Shown piece by piece: positions 1 to 11,784 of a stretch of DNA of 64,000 nucleotides. The translations under genes and the position numbers were made by a program. Position 1 is the first letter of the stretch. Every line of letters starts with the position of its first letter. The stretch is from Piper betle (Eukaryota > Streptophyta > Magnoliopsida > Piperales > Piperaceae), in assembly GCA_033002965.1 (NCBI GenBank), contig JAURVB010003540.1:1-64000 (forward strand), read 5' to 3'. Under the pieces are notes generated by a model. It made no database searches. It saw nothing but the letters and a program-made list of their open reading frames with translations, and was not told where the DNA came from.

Positions 1-2460
1 TCGGGGAAGGTCGCTGGAAGGCTGAGGGTGCTGAGGCGACCGACCGATCGCGGTGGCGCTGGTCGCCGGCGTGGCTTCCTCGCGTCGCGTGATTTTACGC
101 GGTTCGTTGGGGAAGAAGAAAGGAAAGGTCGAGGGTGTGTGTGGTGGCAAACTCGTAAATATTACTTGACTCGTCTCCGGCTCGAGTCAAGTATAATAAC
201 TAAGTCGTATTAAATCCTACAAAAAATTCATAAAAATCGGGAAAAAATCCCGTAAAATCAAACAACACCACAACATTATAATGATATGCTCTATGACTAA
301 CAACCCACCCAGACTGCCCGAACGCATCCTAACGCGGTAAACGGCCTAATACTAATTCTACGATCCACTATATATAAAAATAAAATAAAAAAATGGCTGG
401 TGTCACGGGCCGCTCTCTATGGGACAAAATTTTTCGCCCCAACAGCAAACCGCGCGGCGTGTTTCGCTCCCGAAACACCAGCCTCCCTTCAAAGTACGCA
501 ACAGAAACCCCACTACACGTGTAGCGGGACGATCTCTACAAGAGACCCGAAGCCACACCCCTGCGCTCCTGCAAATCACGATGCACGCCGAACACGAATA
601 CCAGCACCCAAATTGCCCAGTGCACGATATCGTTCGGTACCGACAGATAATTCTCAAAACATCCACAAAAGCAAACCAAGCAAGTAGTATGTAGCAACCC
701 TGATCGATCACCCAATGTCGATCCTGATACCAATCCCCTGATCGGTATCGCAGCAAGTTCCCGGAATCAAAGAACGCCGCTAGTCCCCAAAATCAGACGC
801 CAACACCACAATTACGGAACCCCGGTTCCAACCTTGAATTAAACACAAAACAAGGATACAGCAATCACCCCTATGATCGCTTACACCATGGACATGCAAA
901 CCCCACGGTGTTCAACTCTTCCCCCAAAGAGCAGCGAGAACTAGAGCACCCACACTCACAATCGTCCTCACAAATCACAACCCCGAGCAGCCACCCACGA
1001 CCAGCCCGTTTACATGCAAAACCCTCAACCAAGTAATGCAAACTAGGTTATGAGAAGAACCACGTCGTACCTCCAATCACAGCACCACGACCAGCAACCC
1101 TATGTCGTCGAACTCGTGAAGAATCAACTCCCGGAATTGATCTGCAGCACTCCACGCCTTTGCTTGATGAGGTTTCTCTCTTCTCCACAAGAAAGACCAC
1201 GACGCTCCACCAAGACCCCTCTCGGCAGTTCTCTTCTTCCTTTTTTCCTCACGTTGGCTCCCTCCTTATAAAGGAGTCTCCACGTTGTTGCAAATCAGAT
1301 CCAAGATAAGCTGTAATCTGAGCATAATCTTTTCCCAACAGATTATCTCCAAGATCTTCCACGAACCTGGACTTCCTTGACGTCTCAATTCAATCCAGCC
1401 CTGGGCGTGCTTATCTCCAATTTCAGTTGCAATCTTATCTCCAAGATTCCGATCAAGATCCATCTCTATCTCTATCGGCAAACAAAGTCCAGCGCTGGTA
1501 GTTAGTTACAACCACCACACGTCCAACCCCCTGGCTCGACCCAAGTCTTCGGCTCGACCAACCAGCAAACCTCGTGCACGTCCCAGACGCACCACCGATA
1601 ACCCCTGCTACCGCTAAATCATTAGTACCGATCAACTCCATCCATCGATCATGCTGGTGCAGCCAGACCCCTCGCTACCGATCACGGCTCGATCACGCTC
1701 GTGCATGCTCGCTACTTGAGTCGCACCGCAACCTCGCCATGTCTCGGTCATGCTCGATCATAAACCCCGCTAGCGCCCAATGCTCGAGCACGCTGCACCG
1801 ATGTCTCGGCAGCGCTCGACCATGCTCGTTCACGCCAACTCCTCGCTAGCGCACAATGCTCGAGCACGCTGCACCGATGTCTTGGCAGCGCTCGATCATG
1901 CTCGTTCACGCCCCAGCATCGAACCCGTGCACTCCCGGCACTCCCGTGATCCGCATAGCGATCAACCTCGAGTCCTCGTGCTCGGTTCTCAGCACCAATG
2001 CTCGATCATGATCCGACGCCCAAGTGCTCGGTCACCAGCACCTGTCTCGATCATCTTGAGGTTTATTTGGTCTCCGACCTGACTCATGCTCGGCACTCCG
2101 TTACCTGCAACTATAACACCGTGTTAGCCTCAACCAGTTGTTTCACCACTCGAATAGCCCCGTGCTACTCGTGTCGGACCCGGCATGCATGGGAACAACT
2201 GCCCAATCCCGCGCACCCGGCACGTCCTCGGACTAAGGCTGTAATAGCTGGCATACTCTCATATATCTGATAACTCATTCTGTTCTGCTGTGTTCATGAC
2301 ATTATCATCATATACTTGGGTACGCATGACCCTCATAACTCATACACGCGACTGGCATCGGCTCGTTACACGTGCCCTGAAACTGACTCAACTCGAAAAA
2401 ATAACGGTCGACCCGACCGGTTCTGAATATAAAACCCTAACTCGAATTGTGGGTTTTACA
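1..2460 (+). mobile_element. Solo LTR family A, 3' part, split by an LTR B insertion
   Basis: Bases 1-400 and 2252-2460 match the right-hand end of the family-A LTR seen again at 55184-55933 (same order: a GC-rich segment, an ACTCGAGTC-rich segment, then the TGATAACTCATTC stretch and an end in GGGTTTTACA). The window begins inside the element, so its left end is not visible. The two parts are separated by the solo LTR B at 401-2246. No coding capacity is evident; the short open frames here are not conserved between copies. Confidence 0.8.
401..2246. mobile_element. Solo LTR family B (copy 1) with GCTGG target duplication
   Basis: The block starts TGTCACGGG and ends GGCTGTAATA. It is flanked by GCTGG at 396-400 and again at 2247-2251, a 5-bp target-site duplication typical of LTR retrotransposons. 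The paralogous LTR A copies at about 55710 and 53240 run through this point without the block, so an empty site exists in the same window. A second copy with its own duplication lies at 57021-58498. On the minus strand the ends read TATTACAG...GTGACA, a slightly mutated TG...CA. No internal coding region remains, so it is a solo LTR. Length 1846 bp. Confidence 0.88.
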
Positions 2461-2464
2461 ACAT

Positions 2465-2525
2465 GTTTCAGCCGTTGGATTTGATCCAACGCTTGGCTGT
2501 GCTGCAGTACAGCTTCCTTGCCCTC

Positions 2526-2575
<50 letters not shown>

Positions 2576-3665
2576 GTGCTGCTATGCACTGCTACATCTT
2601 GAAGTACATAACAGCAAGGGCCGTTGGATCAAAATCCAATGGCCCAAAACCCGTCCCCGGCCTTGGCCCCCCCCCCCCCGACCTAGCTTGAAGCCGTTGT
2701 CCCCCATCGTCCCCGCTTGCAACCGCGGCGCCCCCCCCCCACCTTGCATTACTCCCCACCCCACGGGTTGCCACCTTCCTCCCCCGTCCCCGCCTGCAGA
2801 TACAACCCCTTGTGTTACCCTGCCCTCGGCGCCACTTTCCACCCCCCAGTTGGGGCCACGGCCCTCCCCCTTCGCCCCGCTCGCTCACAATGCGCTCTAC
2901 TTGCTCATGGCTGCCAGCACCTGACAGCCACTGACCGTTTTCCCGTCAACGCCCGAGGTGGTGACAATGTTGGCCAGTGGGCAGTTGGCGGTGAGATCGC
3001 CGACAGTAGGGTGGCACGGCAAAACAAAGGGGGGAAGAAATAAGGGAGGGTAGTTTCTTAATAAAAATTTGACTTAAGTCAGGATCGAGTTAATTTTTTA
3101 TTATGAAATTATTTTATTTTTTATTTAAATTTATTTCATAATAAAAACTTGACTCAATCCCGACTCACGTAAAGTTTTTATTACAAAACTACCCTCCTAT
3201 ATTTCTTTCCCCCCTTCTATTTTGCCGCGCCACCTCATCGCCGGCAACCACTTCATCAGCTGCTTGTTGGCCAATGCGGTCGCTGCCTCGAGTGTGGGTG
3301 GGCCAGCTGGAAAATGCACAGCGGCAGGGGGACACGGGCAGCCGTGAGTGGGCGGAGCACATTGCGAGCGGGCAAGGAGGGGAGGGGTGGTGGTGGAAGG
3401 TGGCGCCCAAGGGGAATGCAGGGGGGCCGCAGCTGTGAGCGAGGCCGAGGGAGGAAGGTGGCTGCCCGGGGGTGGGGGGGGAGCAACACGTGGGGGGCCG
3501 ATGTGGGTGAGGGCAGGGACGATAGTTGTGGGCAGGGACAGGGGTGGAACGGGGCTGGCAGGGCAGCGGAAATCGGCGGGGAAAGGAAAAAAAAAAAAAA
3601 GGAAGGGTGGGGGAGGGATACGGGGTGGGTTTTCGCCTTTGTTGCCATGCGTTGCAAAATGCAGC
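2465..3665. repeat. Foldback element 1 (imperfect inverted repeat, arms about 450-500 bp)
   Basis: The C-rich strand of about 2650-3060 reappears as its reverse complement at about 3185-3620: shared are a GGCACGGCAAAA-like motif followed by GGGGGGAAG and GGAGGGTAGTTT on the left arm, and their complements on the right. The centre near 3115 is AT-rich and is itself bounded by inverted copies of AATAAAAA(C/T)TTGACT. The left border carries the hairpins at 2471-2492 and 2618-2645 and a (TA)n(GA)n tract; the right border is a (TA)n tract at about 3667. Long open frames across this block are by-products of GC-rich repeat sequence. No transposase is seen. Confidence 0.7.
2527..2574. repeat. (TA)n/(GA)n simple sequence repeat
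   Basis: A compound dinucleotide tract, alternating TA followed by GA repeats, lies in the left border of foldback element 1. Similar TA tracts occur at about 3667-3681 and 4470-4492, at the borders of the two foldback elements. Confidence 0.95.
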
Positions 3666-4490
3666 CTATATATATATATATAGGGCAGCGCTACAGTGCA
3701 TTGCCCTATTTTGGCAGCGCATTGGCGCTGCCTCGAATGGGCCGTCGGATCTTGATCCGACGGCCCACAATCAAACCACCCACCCACCCCCTCTGGACCC
3801 GTTTGTCGGCCCGTCAGACCCGCCCGACCCGCCCGCCCTGCCCGATGCCCTGCCCAACGCCCGACGCCGCCTGACGCCGCCCAACGCCGCCCGACGCCCT
3901 GCCCAACGCCCAACGCCCGCCCGCCGCCCAACGCCCAACGCCCGCCCGCCCGCCGCCCTTGCGACCGACCCCCCTGCCGTGGCTCCCCCGAACAGCACCG
4001 CCGCCCGACCCTGCCCACCGCCATGCGACCGACCCTCCCCGCCGCGGCTTCCCTGGCAAGCGTCGCCCGCGGCCCTGCTCCCAGCCCCCCACCGCGACCC
4101 GACCAACCTACCACCCCGCCGCGGCCCGGCCGCCGCCTAAGCCGCGGCAAGCCGCGGCGGAGGGGCAGGCGGCTTGGGGGGCCACGGCAGGGGGCGGCCG
4201 GGCCGCGGCGGGGCGGTAGGTTGGTCGGGTCGCGGTGGGGGGCGGGGAGCAGGGCCGCAGGCGGCGCTTGCCAAGGAAGCCGCGGCGGGGAGGGTCGGTC
4301 GCAGGGCGGCGGCGGGCGGCAGCGTCGGGCGGGCGGCGGGTTCGGGCGGCGGGTTAAGCGGGTCGGGCAGGTGGAGCTCTGGTTTGAGGCCCGTGGGCCA
4401 TTGGATTTTTATCCAACGGCCCATGGGCCGTGCGCGATAAAAAGACGGTAACGCACTGTAGCATTGTTGTATATATATATATATATATAT
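3663..4490. repeat. Foldback element 2 (near-perfect GC-rich palindrome)
   Basis: The left arm from about 3738 and the right arm ending at 4423 are reverse complements. The match is very close near the centre: 4083-4136 against 4193-4247, with the similarity continuing outward through GCTTGCCA(G/A)GGAAGCCGCGG and its partner. The arms are capped by hairpins TGGGCC(G/A)TYGGAT...ATCCRACGGCCCA at 3738-3767 and 4394-4423, then by a GCTACAGTGC motif and a TA tract on each side. GC content is extreme. The right end lies about 100 bp before the KUP7 start codon, so the palindrome may contribute to that promoter or disturb it. Confidence 0.8.
3738..3767. repeat. Perfect hairpin motif, cap shared by the foldback elements
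   Basis: This 30-bp site reads TGGGCCGTCGGATC then TTGATCCGACGGCCCA, an almost perfect palindrome. Variants stand at 2471-2492, 2618-2645 and 4394-4423. It contains TGGGCC/GGCCCA, which resembles plant site II promoter elements, but its repeated position at the arm ends suggests that it belongs to the repeat. Confidence 0.85.
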
Positions 4491-4584
4491 ATTTATTATT
4501 TTTTTATTTTGTGTGGGAAATTGGTGTTGGATTGTGCCGTGGGAACGAATGGTGCGAGGGATCGGATCTCGGTTGGGGGCGGCA

Positions 4585-7500
4585 ATGGCGGTGGGCGGGG
4601 TATTGGCGTCGATGGACTCGGTGGAGTCGAGGTGGGTGTTCGAGGACGACGGCGACGGCGTCTCCGGCGACGACGATTTGCAGCGTCGCATGGCGCTCGA
4701 TTATTCGGAGGACGACGTCGGCGGGGAGCAGCGGCTGATTCGGACCCGCCCCCGTGTCGACTCGTTCGATGTGGAGGCGCTCGAGGTTCCCAGCGCTCAG
4801 AGGCTCGACTACGAGGTATTGAGGTTTTTCCGATTGCCTTGCATTGCTTTGCTTTGCTTTTTTTCTCGGTGTGGGTGAAAATGAAAATGATGCGCGGGAT
4901 GTTTGATTCGGAAGACGGAGCTCGTGCATGTTGCGAATTTCTTGGCGTTACTTGGGAATGTGATGATGTTTTTGTGTTGGAATGGGATTGGATCAAGTTA
5001 TAGGAGGATGGAGTGCTGTACTGTGGGTGGATTGGGTGGGGGAGATGATTTGGGTAGAGATGTTGTGGAGGACGTTGTTTGGCTGGGTTTGGTGCTTGAT
5101 TGATTGTTGTACGGCCTTTGATTTGGTGTCGTGGAAAAAGATTTGGATGAAAATGATGTTTGGGATTTGTAAATTGTTGGTGTTGCCAGTTCTAATCGTT
5201 ATGATGTTTTCGGTTAGGCTAAGATTGTGTTGTTGGCTTGGGATGAAATGAGTGCTTTAGTACCCTTGATTGAGTGTGAGAAAATATGTGGGTGAAATTG
5301 ATGTGCGGGATGTTCATTGGAAGGAGGAGCTTGGGTATATTGCAAATTGTTCGGTTGCAGGTTCTGATTTTTCTTTCTGACATTTTGTGTTGGTTTGATA
5401 CTGGATTGTTGGCGAGGAATGATTGTTGCATGTGGAAAAAGATTTGGTAAAAGTGATGTGTGGGTTGTTCATTGGAATAAGGAGCTCATCATTTTCCAAG
5501 TTGTTGGTGGTACGTGTTTTTATCTATGTTTTCAATCAGACAAAGATTTGGATTGTTGATGTGGAGTGAGTGCTGTACTGTGGTAGTTTCTTATTGGAAA
5601 AACATCTGGGAAAAATTGAAGTGCCAAATGTTCATCAGAATGAGTAGCTCGTGTGTGCTGCAAATTGTTGGTGTTACTTGTTCTGAATTTTTAATTTTCT
5701 GATGCTCTCGGTAAAGCAAAGATTGGATTTTGGTGGGGAATGAGTGCCGTACTGTATTGGATTGGAGGTGGGAAAAATTTTTTGTTTAAAAATGATGAAA
5801 GGGATATTAGAATAAGGAGCTTGTGTATGTTGTAATTTTTGGTGCTATCCATTCTTGTCGTTCTGATATTTTTTGTTAGGTTAAATTTTGATTATTGATT
5901 AGGAGTGAGTGCTGCACTTCCCAGGTTGGAAGTGGAAAAAATATTTAGGTTAAAATGTTGTGCGGGATGTTTATTAGAACAAGGAGCTCATATATTTATT
6001 ACTTTGACAATCTCAATTTGTCTAATTTTGGTTTATTAGCTTCAAAAGTTTGTCTTTTGCTAAGACAAAAACAGGTCATGACTGGCTTGAGATGATCTGG
6101 TAGCTTGAGTAGGATTTCTATGAGTTACACAGTGGATTGAAATTTTGGTTTACACTGGTTATGGACCAAGAAAAACTATTGTTCAGGATATTCCAATTTC
6201 AAATTTTGAATAGTTGTTAATTTATTATTAATAGTTGGAAGCTAATTTGATTAGTTCTTTGTCTGCCTTCCATGCTTATGAATCTGACTTGTGTGTAGAT
6301 GTAACTGTAGGACTTCTCTCTCTGCAAGAAAATTGTTCTTGTCTTTCAGACTCTTGGTGTAGTCTTTGGTGATGTTGGTACCAGTCCTCTGTACACATTT
6401 GACGTAATGTTCAACAAAGCTCCGGTTAATGGAGACGAAGATATACTTGGAGCGCTCTCTCTAGTTTTGTACACATTGATTCTCATCCCGCTAATAAAGT
6501 ATGTCATTGTTGTTCTATGGGCAAATGATGATGGTGAAGGTAATAAGAATTCTTAACTTGCATGCATTTATTTGCACACGTGTGTGTGTGTTGAGTCTTG
6601 TGCATATTAGGACATTGTATGAGCTCACTAGATTGTCATTTAATGGTGAACTCTAAAGAAAATATTTGGTCTCTCTTTTTTGATAAGCGTGAAATCCTGA
6701 TTAAGAGGTTTTTCTCATAAGGTTGTATAATGTGGTGATAGGTGATTGATTGTTGTGCTGTTCATGTGCCATGCTATGGTTATAAAATGTGCTTCTGATT
6801 TGGTCTTCTAATTTGACAATAAATGTCTCTTGGCAATGCCTCATAAGGTTTGCACTTACTGTTTCAGGTGGTACATTTGCTCTGTACTCATTGATTTGTA
6901 GGCATGCGAAGGTCAGTCTCATCCCAAATCAACTCCCTTCAGATGCTCGTATCTCAAGGTTTTGGCTCAAAGTACCTTCTCCAGAACTGGAAAGGTCACT
7001 AAAGATCAAGGAGAGGCTTGAAAATTCTTATGCACTAAAAAACTCCTTTTGATGCTAGTGCTTCTTGGAACTTCTATGGTGATAGCTGATGGAGTGATTA
7101 CACCAGCTATGTCAGGTTTTAAGCCTTATCTTTACAGACATTTAAGTTACGAATTTTGGCAAAATCTGCGCTTGTGCATTGCCAGTCCCAAGCTAGGACA
7201 AGGAGGAGGGTGGCATTAGGAAGGGCAGCCAACCATCCCAAATTTTACCATTTGTTATCTCCTGGATCCTAGTTTTGGATCCATGCCCTAACACCCTTTG
7301 TGTATCAGGTGAAAGAAGAAGAAGAAGAAGAAGAAGAAGTTATGAATTTTGATTCATTGGGAACATACCTGGCTTGTTTCCCTTGAATAATGTACAGTGT
7401 TGTGTTTTGTTTTGCAGTCATGTCAGCTGTAAATGGCCTGAAAGTTGGCATACCTGGTGTTAAACAAGGTTAGTTCCTATATGATATTTTTTTATATCTT

Positions 7501-10500
7501 GCTATATCTGGCCAGCTCCGAGAATGCCTTATTTATTGCAATTTCCCTATAAATATTCTGCAGATGAGGTGATGATGATTTCGGCTGCATTTCTTGTCAT
7601 TTTGTTCAGCGTACAAAGATTTGGAACTAGCAAAGTGGGGATTGCACTGGGCCTTGCACTCTTCATATGGCTTTGCTCTCTTGGAGGTCTTGGAATCTAC
7701 AATATTATCAAGCATGACAAGCGTGTGTTTAGGGCTTTCAATCCCTTACATATCTATTATTATTTCAAAAGGCACTCTATTCAGGCTTGGCTGGCTCTTG
7801 GAGGTTGTCTTCTATGTGCCACAGGTAACTTGAAGTTTTGGATTATGGTGTTCCGTGATCTTTAATTAAAAAGTACAGAGGTGTTTAAATTTTCTATGGA
7901 TTTACTTCATAAAAAAACTCTTAAACAGTTAAAGTGGTTGTGTTTGATACATATGTCCACTCAAGTGAACAGTCAAATGATGTGCACATAATGACCTGGG
8001 GCAGGTTTCATGTTACTTTGTTTTAGGGAATGGAATTATTGATAACTGCACATATTTGATGTGTAGAACTTTGTAAGAAATAATTTTCAGTTAATGAAGG
8101 TGATTTTCATATTTAACATTTGTTATTTGGAAGAGCCGGATCTTGCTAGTCTCACCTATTATATGCATGTTTTTTATATTTTTCTTACTACAAAGCTCCT
8201 TCGTTGTTGCTTTTTAACTTGGACGAGCAGTTGCTGTCTGTATGAGAATTGGAATTCATTTTATTCGTATTAGTGAGAGCCGAAAAATTTGCCTATGCTC
8301 CAAGGAAGACAGCTGATATATAGTACTTTTTGTATGACCTTTTCGCACGACTGAAAAAAATATTTTAAGGGCAAAAGCAACTTGTTAATCTTGAGCTTGC
8401 CTTACTTTGATATTCAATTTGTGATGCCTTAGTTTATGTTGCACGCAAACTGAAACTAGAAACAACTTTTTCAATGGTTTGGTGGGTAACTATTGATGGT
8501 TGATTGGATATTATTTGTCAGGATCTGAGGCGATGTTTGCTGATCTTTGTTACTTCTCGGTGAGGTCAGTCCAGGTAATTGCATTACTGAAATTTGAAAG
8601 GGTGGAGCAGGTGTGACAATCGAAATTCTTTTCTTTACTGTGAAAATCTTACATCTGAATTTATTTGTATGTGCAGCTCACCTTTGTGTTTCTAGTTCTT
8701 CCTTGTCTGCTATTGGGCTATCTTGGTCAAGCTGCATATCTTATGGAAAATCAATCACAGTCTATGCAAGTTTTCTTTTCCTCTGTTCCAAGTCAGTACA
8801 TTCTTTTTTGTCATTTCTGATTACATGATTTTCCATCAGAAATTGCTATACTTGCAGAATTTTACTTGATGTTGGATTTGTGATGCGAACTGCCTTGGGA
8901 TTTCTAAATTAACAACTACTCATACATAACAACAGATAAATAAAAGGCTCTCAGCTAAATCTCAATTCATTTCAACTCAAGCATATCTTGAAACAATGAG
9001 GAAGCCTTATTTTAGAGGCAAACAAAATACTTTAATCAATTAATATGTAACATCTTCTTCCTTAGCTCCTTGTATTCTCCTATATTTATTCAAAGGTGTC
9101 TCCTTGGTATATGGTGTAGAAGTGACTCCTTTATAACTTTAGATGTCCTACATCATTTTGCCTACCGGAAAAGCCGAATATAATGTTCAATGTATGAAAA
9201 ATCATTAAGTAATGACCTGTTGTATTACATGCTTATGTGCTTTTTAGTTTTATCATGTGCTGCGGTCTCACATGGAGTTGGTGTAGTGCTTTGCCTAATA
9301 GACTGCTATTGTAGAAGCGGTTGCCCATTAGCTAACAGGAAATACATAATCATGTGAACTATGCTGAAATTATTGAGCTCATAAGATACAAAATCAAGCT
9401 TTCTGGTTTATTACAAAAAACATTGCTGATAATGGTGTTTGTGAATTGTTTGGTCCAGGTGGAGTTTTCTGGCCAGTTTTGTTAATTGCAAATGGTGCTG
9501 CATTTGTAGCAAGTCGAGCTATGACTACTGCTACTCTCTCTTGTATAAAGCAATCAACTGCTCTCGGATGTTTCCCTCGCCTTAAAATTATTCACACCTC
9601 TCGAAAGTTTATGGGCCAGATTTACATTCCCGTCATCAATTGGTTTCTACTGGTTTTCTGTCTTCTGTTTGTTACCATGTTTGAAAGTGTTAATGAGATT
9701 GGCAATGCATATGGTAAATCCAGATTCTGTTTTTCATTTTGCAAGGATACCAATTTTTTCTTTGATTCTTTTATAGCTTATTTGTGTTCTTGTCATTTCA
9801 ATTCGCAGGCATGGCTGAGCTTGGTATAATGATGGTAACAACTGTCCTCGTGACCGTTGTCATGCTATTGATATGGCAAATAAACATACTTATTGTTCTG
9901 GCATTTGCATCTGTCTTTCTTGGTTTGGAGCTTCTGTTTTTTTCATCAGTCTTAGGGAGTGCAGGTGATGGAAGCTGGGTCCTACTTCTTTTTTCTTTGG
10001 TTTTGTTTATGATAATGTTCATATGGAACTATGGGAGCAAACTGAAATATGAGACAGAGGTTAAACAGAAACTTTCAACGGATTTATTGACGCGGTTGGG
10101 CTCTAACTTGGGGACCGTTAGGGCTCCTGGAATTGGATTAGTTTACAACGAATTAGTTAGAGGCATTCCTGCTATTTTTGGCCATTTTCTGACTTCTCTT
10201 CCAGCTATCCATTCAATGATTATTTTTGTCTGCATAAAGTATGTGCCAGTGCCTGTTGTTCCTCAGAATGAAAGGTTTCTGTTCCGTCGTGTGTGCCCTA
10301 AGAACTATCACATATTTCGATGCATTGCTAGGTAAGTGCTTGTCCATGGTAATTGTTATTTTTCATTTATAGGAGTTTGGATCTTACATTGGCATGAACT
10401 TTTTTCTTTTCCTTCTGGTAGCTGATCAACCCAGAGTTGTTGCTCCAATGTCGTCTCATGGAGTCTAGGCATATTATTAGATTAGATGGCTTGGCTGCTA

Positions 10501-11160
10501 AGTTTTTTGTTTGGACTTGCATCAATTTCTTAAGGTTGATATGTTGTTAGTGTGTCAAATAATCTTGACTGATACTGTATTTCTGTTGTGTTATGATATG
10601 GGTTTTCATTTTTATGTAGATATGGCTACAAAGATGTTCGAAAAGAAAACCACCAGGCATTTGAACAGCTTTTGATTGAGAGCCTTGAAAAGTTCATTCG
10701 CAGAGAAGCCAAAGAAAGGTCATTAGAAAGTGACGGTGATGGAGAAACTGAATCAGAAAATGAAGAGTCTGGTTCAAGACTTTTTATGGTTCCTAATGGC
10801 AGTGCCTTTTCCCTTGGAATGCCACTCTTGGCAGAGTTCCAGGATGCCGGGAAAGAAATTGTGGAAGCAAGTACATCTTGTAACGTGCAAGATCATGATG
10901 TCCCATCAGAAGCTGGCTTGTCTGAAGCCGAGCAAAGTCTCGAGAGGGAACTCTCATTTATGCATCAGGCCAAAGAATCAGGAGTTGTTTATCTAATTGG
11001 ACATGGTGATATTCGAGCTAGGAAGGATTCATGGTTTATTAAAAAACTTGCGATCAACTACTTTTATGCTTTTCTAAGGAAGAACTGCAGACGAGGGATG
11101 GCAACCTTGAGTGTACCCCACACAAATCTGATGCAGGTTGGAATGACTTATATGGTCTAA
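4585..11160 (+). CDS. KUP7: KUP7-like potassium transporter (HAK/KUP/KT family)
   Basis: This is a multi-pass membrane K+ transporter of the HAK/KUP/KT family. Exons that I can join by phase: 4585-4815, 6329-6539, 6868-7115, 7418-7468, 7564-7824, 8522-8574, 8677-8791, 9459-9713, 9809-10331, 10620-11160; about 829 residues if read through. Family hallmarks are the N-terminal MDSVESRW and [13 protein letters not shown], the signature [15 protein letters not shown] in exon 2, GGTFALYSL in exon 3, [17 protein letters not shown] in exon 9, and a C terminus ending [16 protein letters not shown]. The start at 4585 gives the MAVGG...MDSVES start usual for this clade; an in-frame ATG at 4513 is less likely. 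Two defects are seen. One base is missing in an A6 run at 7037-7042, shifting the frame before [17 protein letters not shown]. The start of exon 2 has lost a DVTVG-type segment, which lies unused at 6298-6312. Otherwise the protein is fully conserved, so assembly error or very recent damage is likely. Confidence 0.93.
4870..6000 (+). repeat. Divergent tandem array of about 165-bp units in KUP7 intron 1
   Basis: A unit with the order GATGTGCGGGATGTTCATT, AAGGAGCT, a GCAAATTGTTGGTG-like segment, TTCTGAT, AAGATTGGATT, then GAGTGAGTGCTGTACT recurs at about 4880, 5150, 5303, 5455, 5620, 5792 and 5954. Spacing between the later units is roughly 150-172 bp. The units are diverged from each other and fill most of intron 1. 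Each copy lacks a conserved open frame. Confidence 0.75.
7159..7337 (+). mobile_element. SINE/LINE-type retroposon in KUP7 intron 3
   Basis: A 179-bp insert ends in a (GAA)n tail and is flanked by a 14-bp direct repeat, AGTTACGAATTTTG at 7145-7158 and AGTTATGAATTTTG at 7338-7351 (one mismatch). A variable-length duplication with a simple 3' tail is the mark of target-primed reverse transcription. I could not place convincing pol III A and B boxes, so it may be a short non-LTR remnant and not a full SINE. Confidence 0.8.
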
Positions 11161-11784
11161 AACTAGATGTATATTGTTTTGGGTGAATATAAATTAACTA
11201 GAGAGCTATGCGGAGGTCGGCCACCTGTTTAAACTGTTTTAGCTTGACTAGAGCTCTTGATATTTTTGATGGGTTTTGAACTCTGAAAGCTTAATTTATG
11301 CAGCTTAAGCCGACATTTTTTTGTAGATCATGTATATTTGTTTTGTATTGCCGTGCTCGGATTTAGCCTTTTGGCTGATCCCCCGACGAGAAATTGTATA
11401 CAGGGTTTGATGATTGTGTACGATGAATGTGCAAATATTAATTTTTTCTGCAGCTAGCCAACAACTGTAAATTCTTTTCTCTTCGAAAAAACTCTCCTAA
11501 TATTTCTAATTTGGCAAATTGTAATCGTTTTATTCCTCGCCCCTACTACTTTGCCTCCTCTACATTTGATGATTTAGCACACAAATTTATGTGCAACCTG
11601 GACTTTGATCTGCTATATAAATTATGGTCCTACAATTTTATGCTATTCCCTGAAATTGTTTTGAAGAACAAAGAGTGCATTATATGTGTATGTGTGTGCC
11701 TACGTCAAAGAGGGTTGGCATTAATCACATTAATTAATCTGGATGCACGTCTTTGACTCTTTCTTGATATTAGGTAGAAGTAGA
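11161..11784. other. KUP7 3' flank
   Basis: This AT-rich sequence follows the KUP7 stop codon and probably holds its 3' UTR and polyadenylation region. I see no further gene in it. Confidence 0.5.

Noticed and set aside
3197..4150. Long minus-strand open frame (317 codons)
   Set aside because: It lies across both foldback elements and reflects stop-poor GC-rich palindromic DNA. The protein is low complexity (Gly/Arg/Pro) with no domain, and other frames are equally open.
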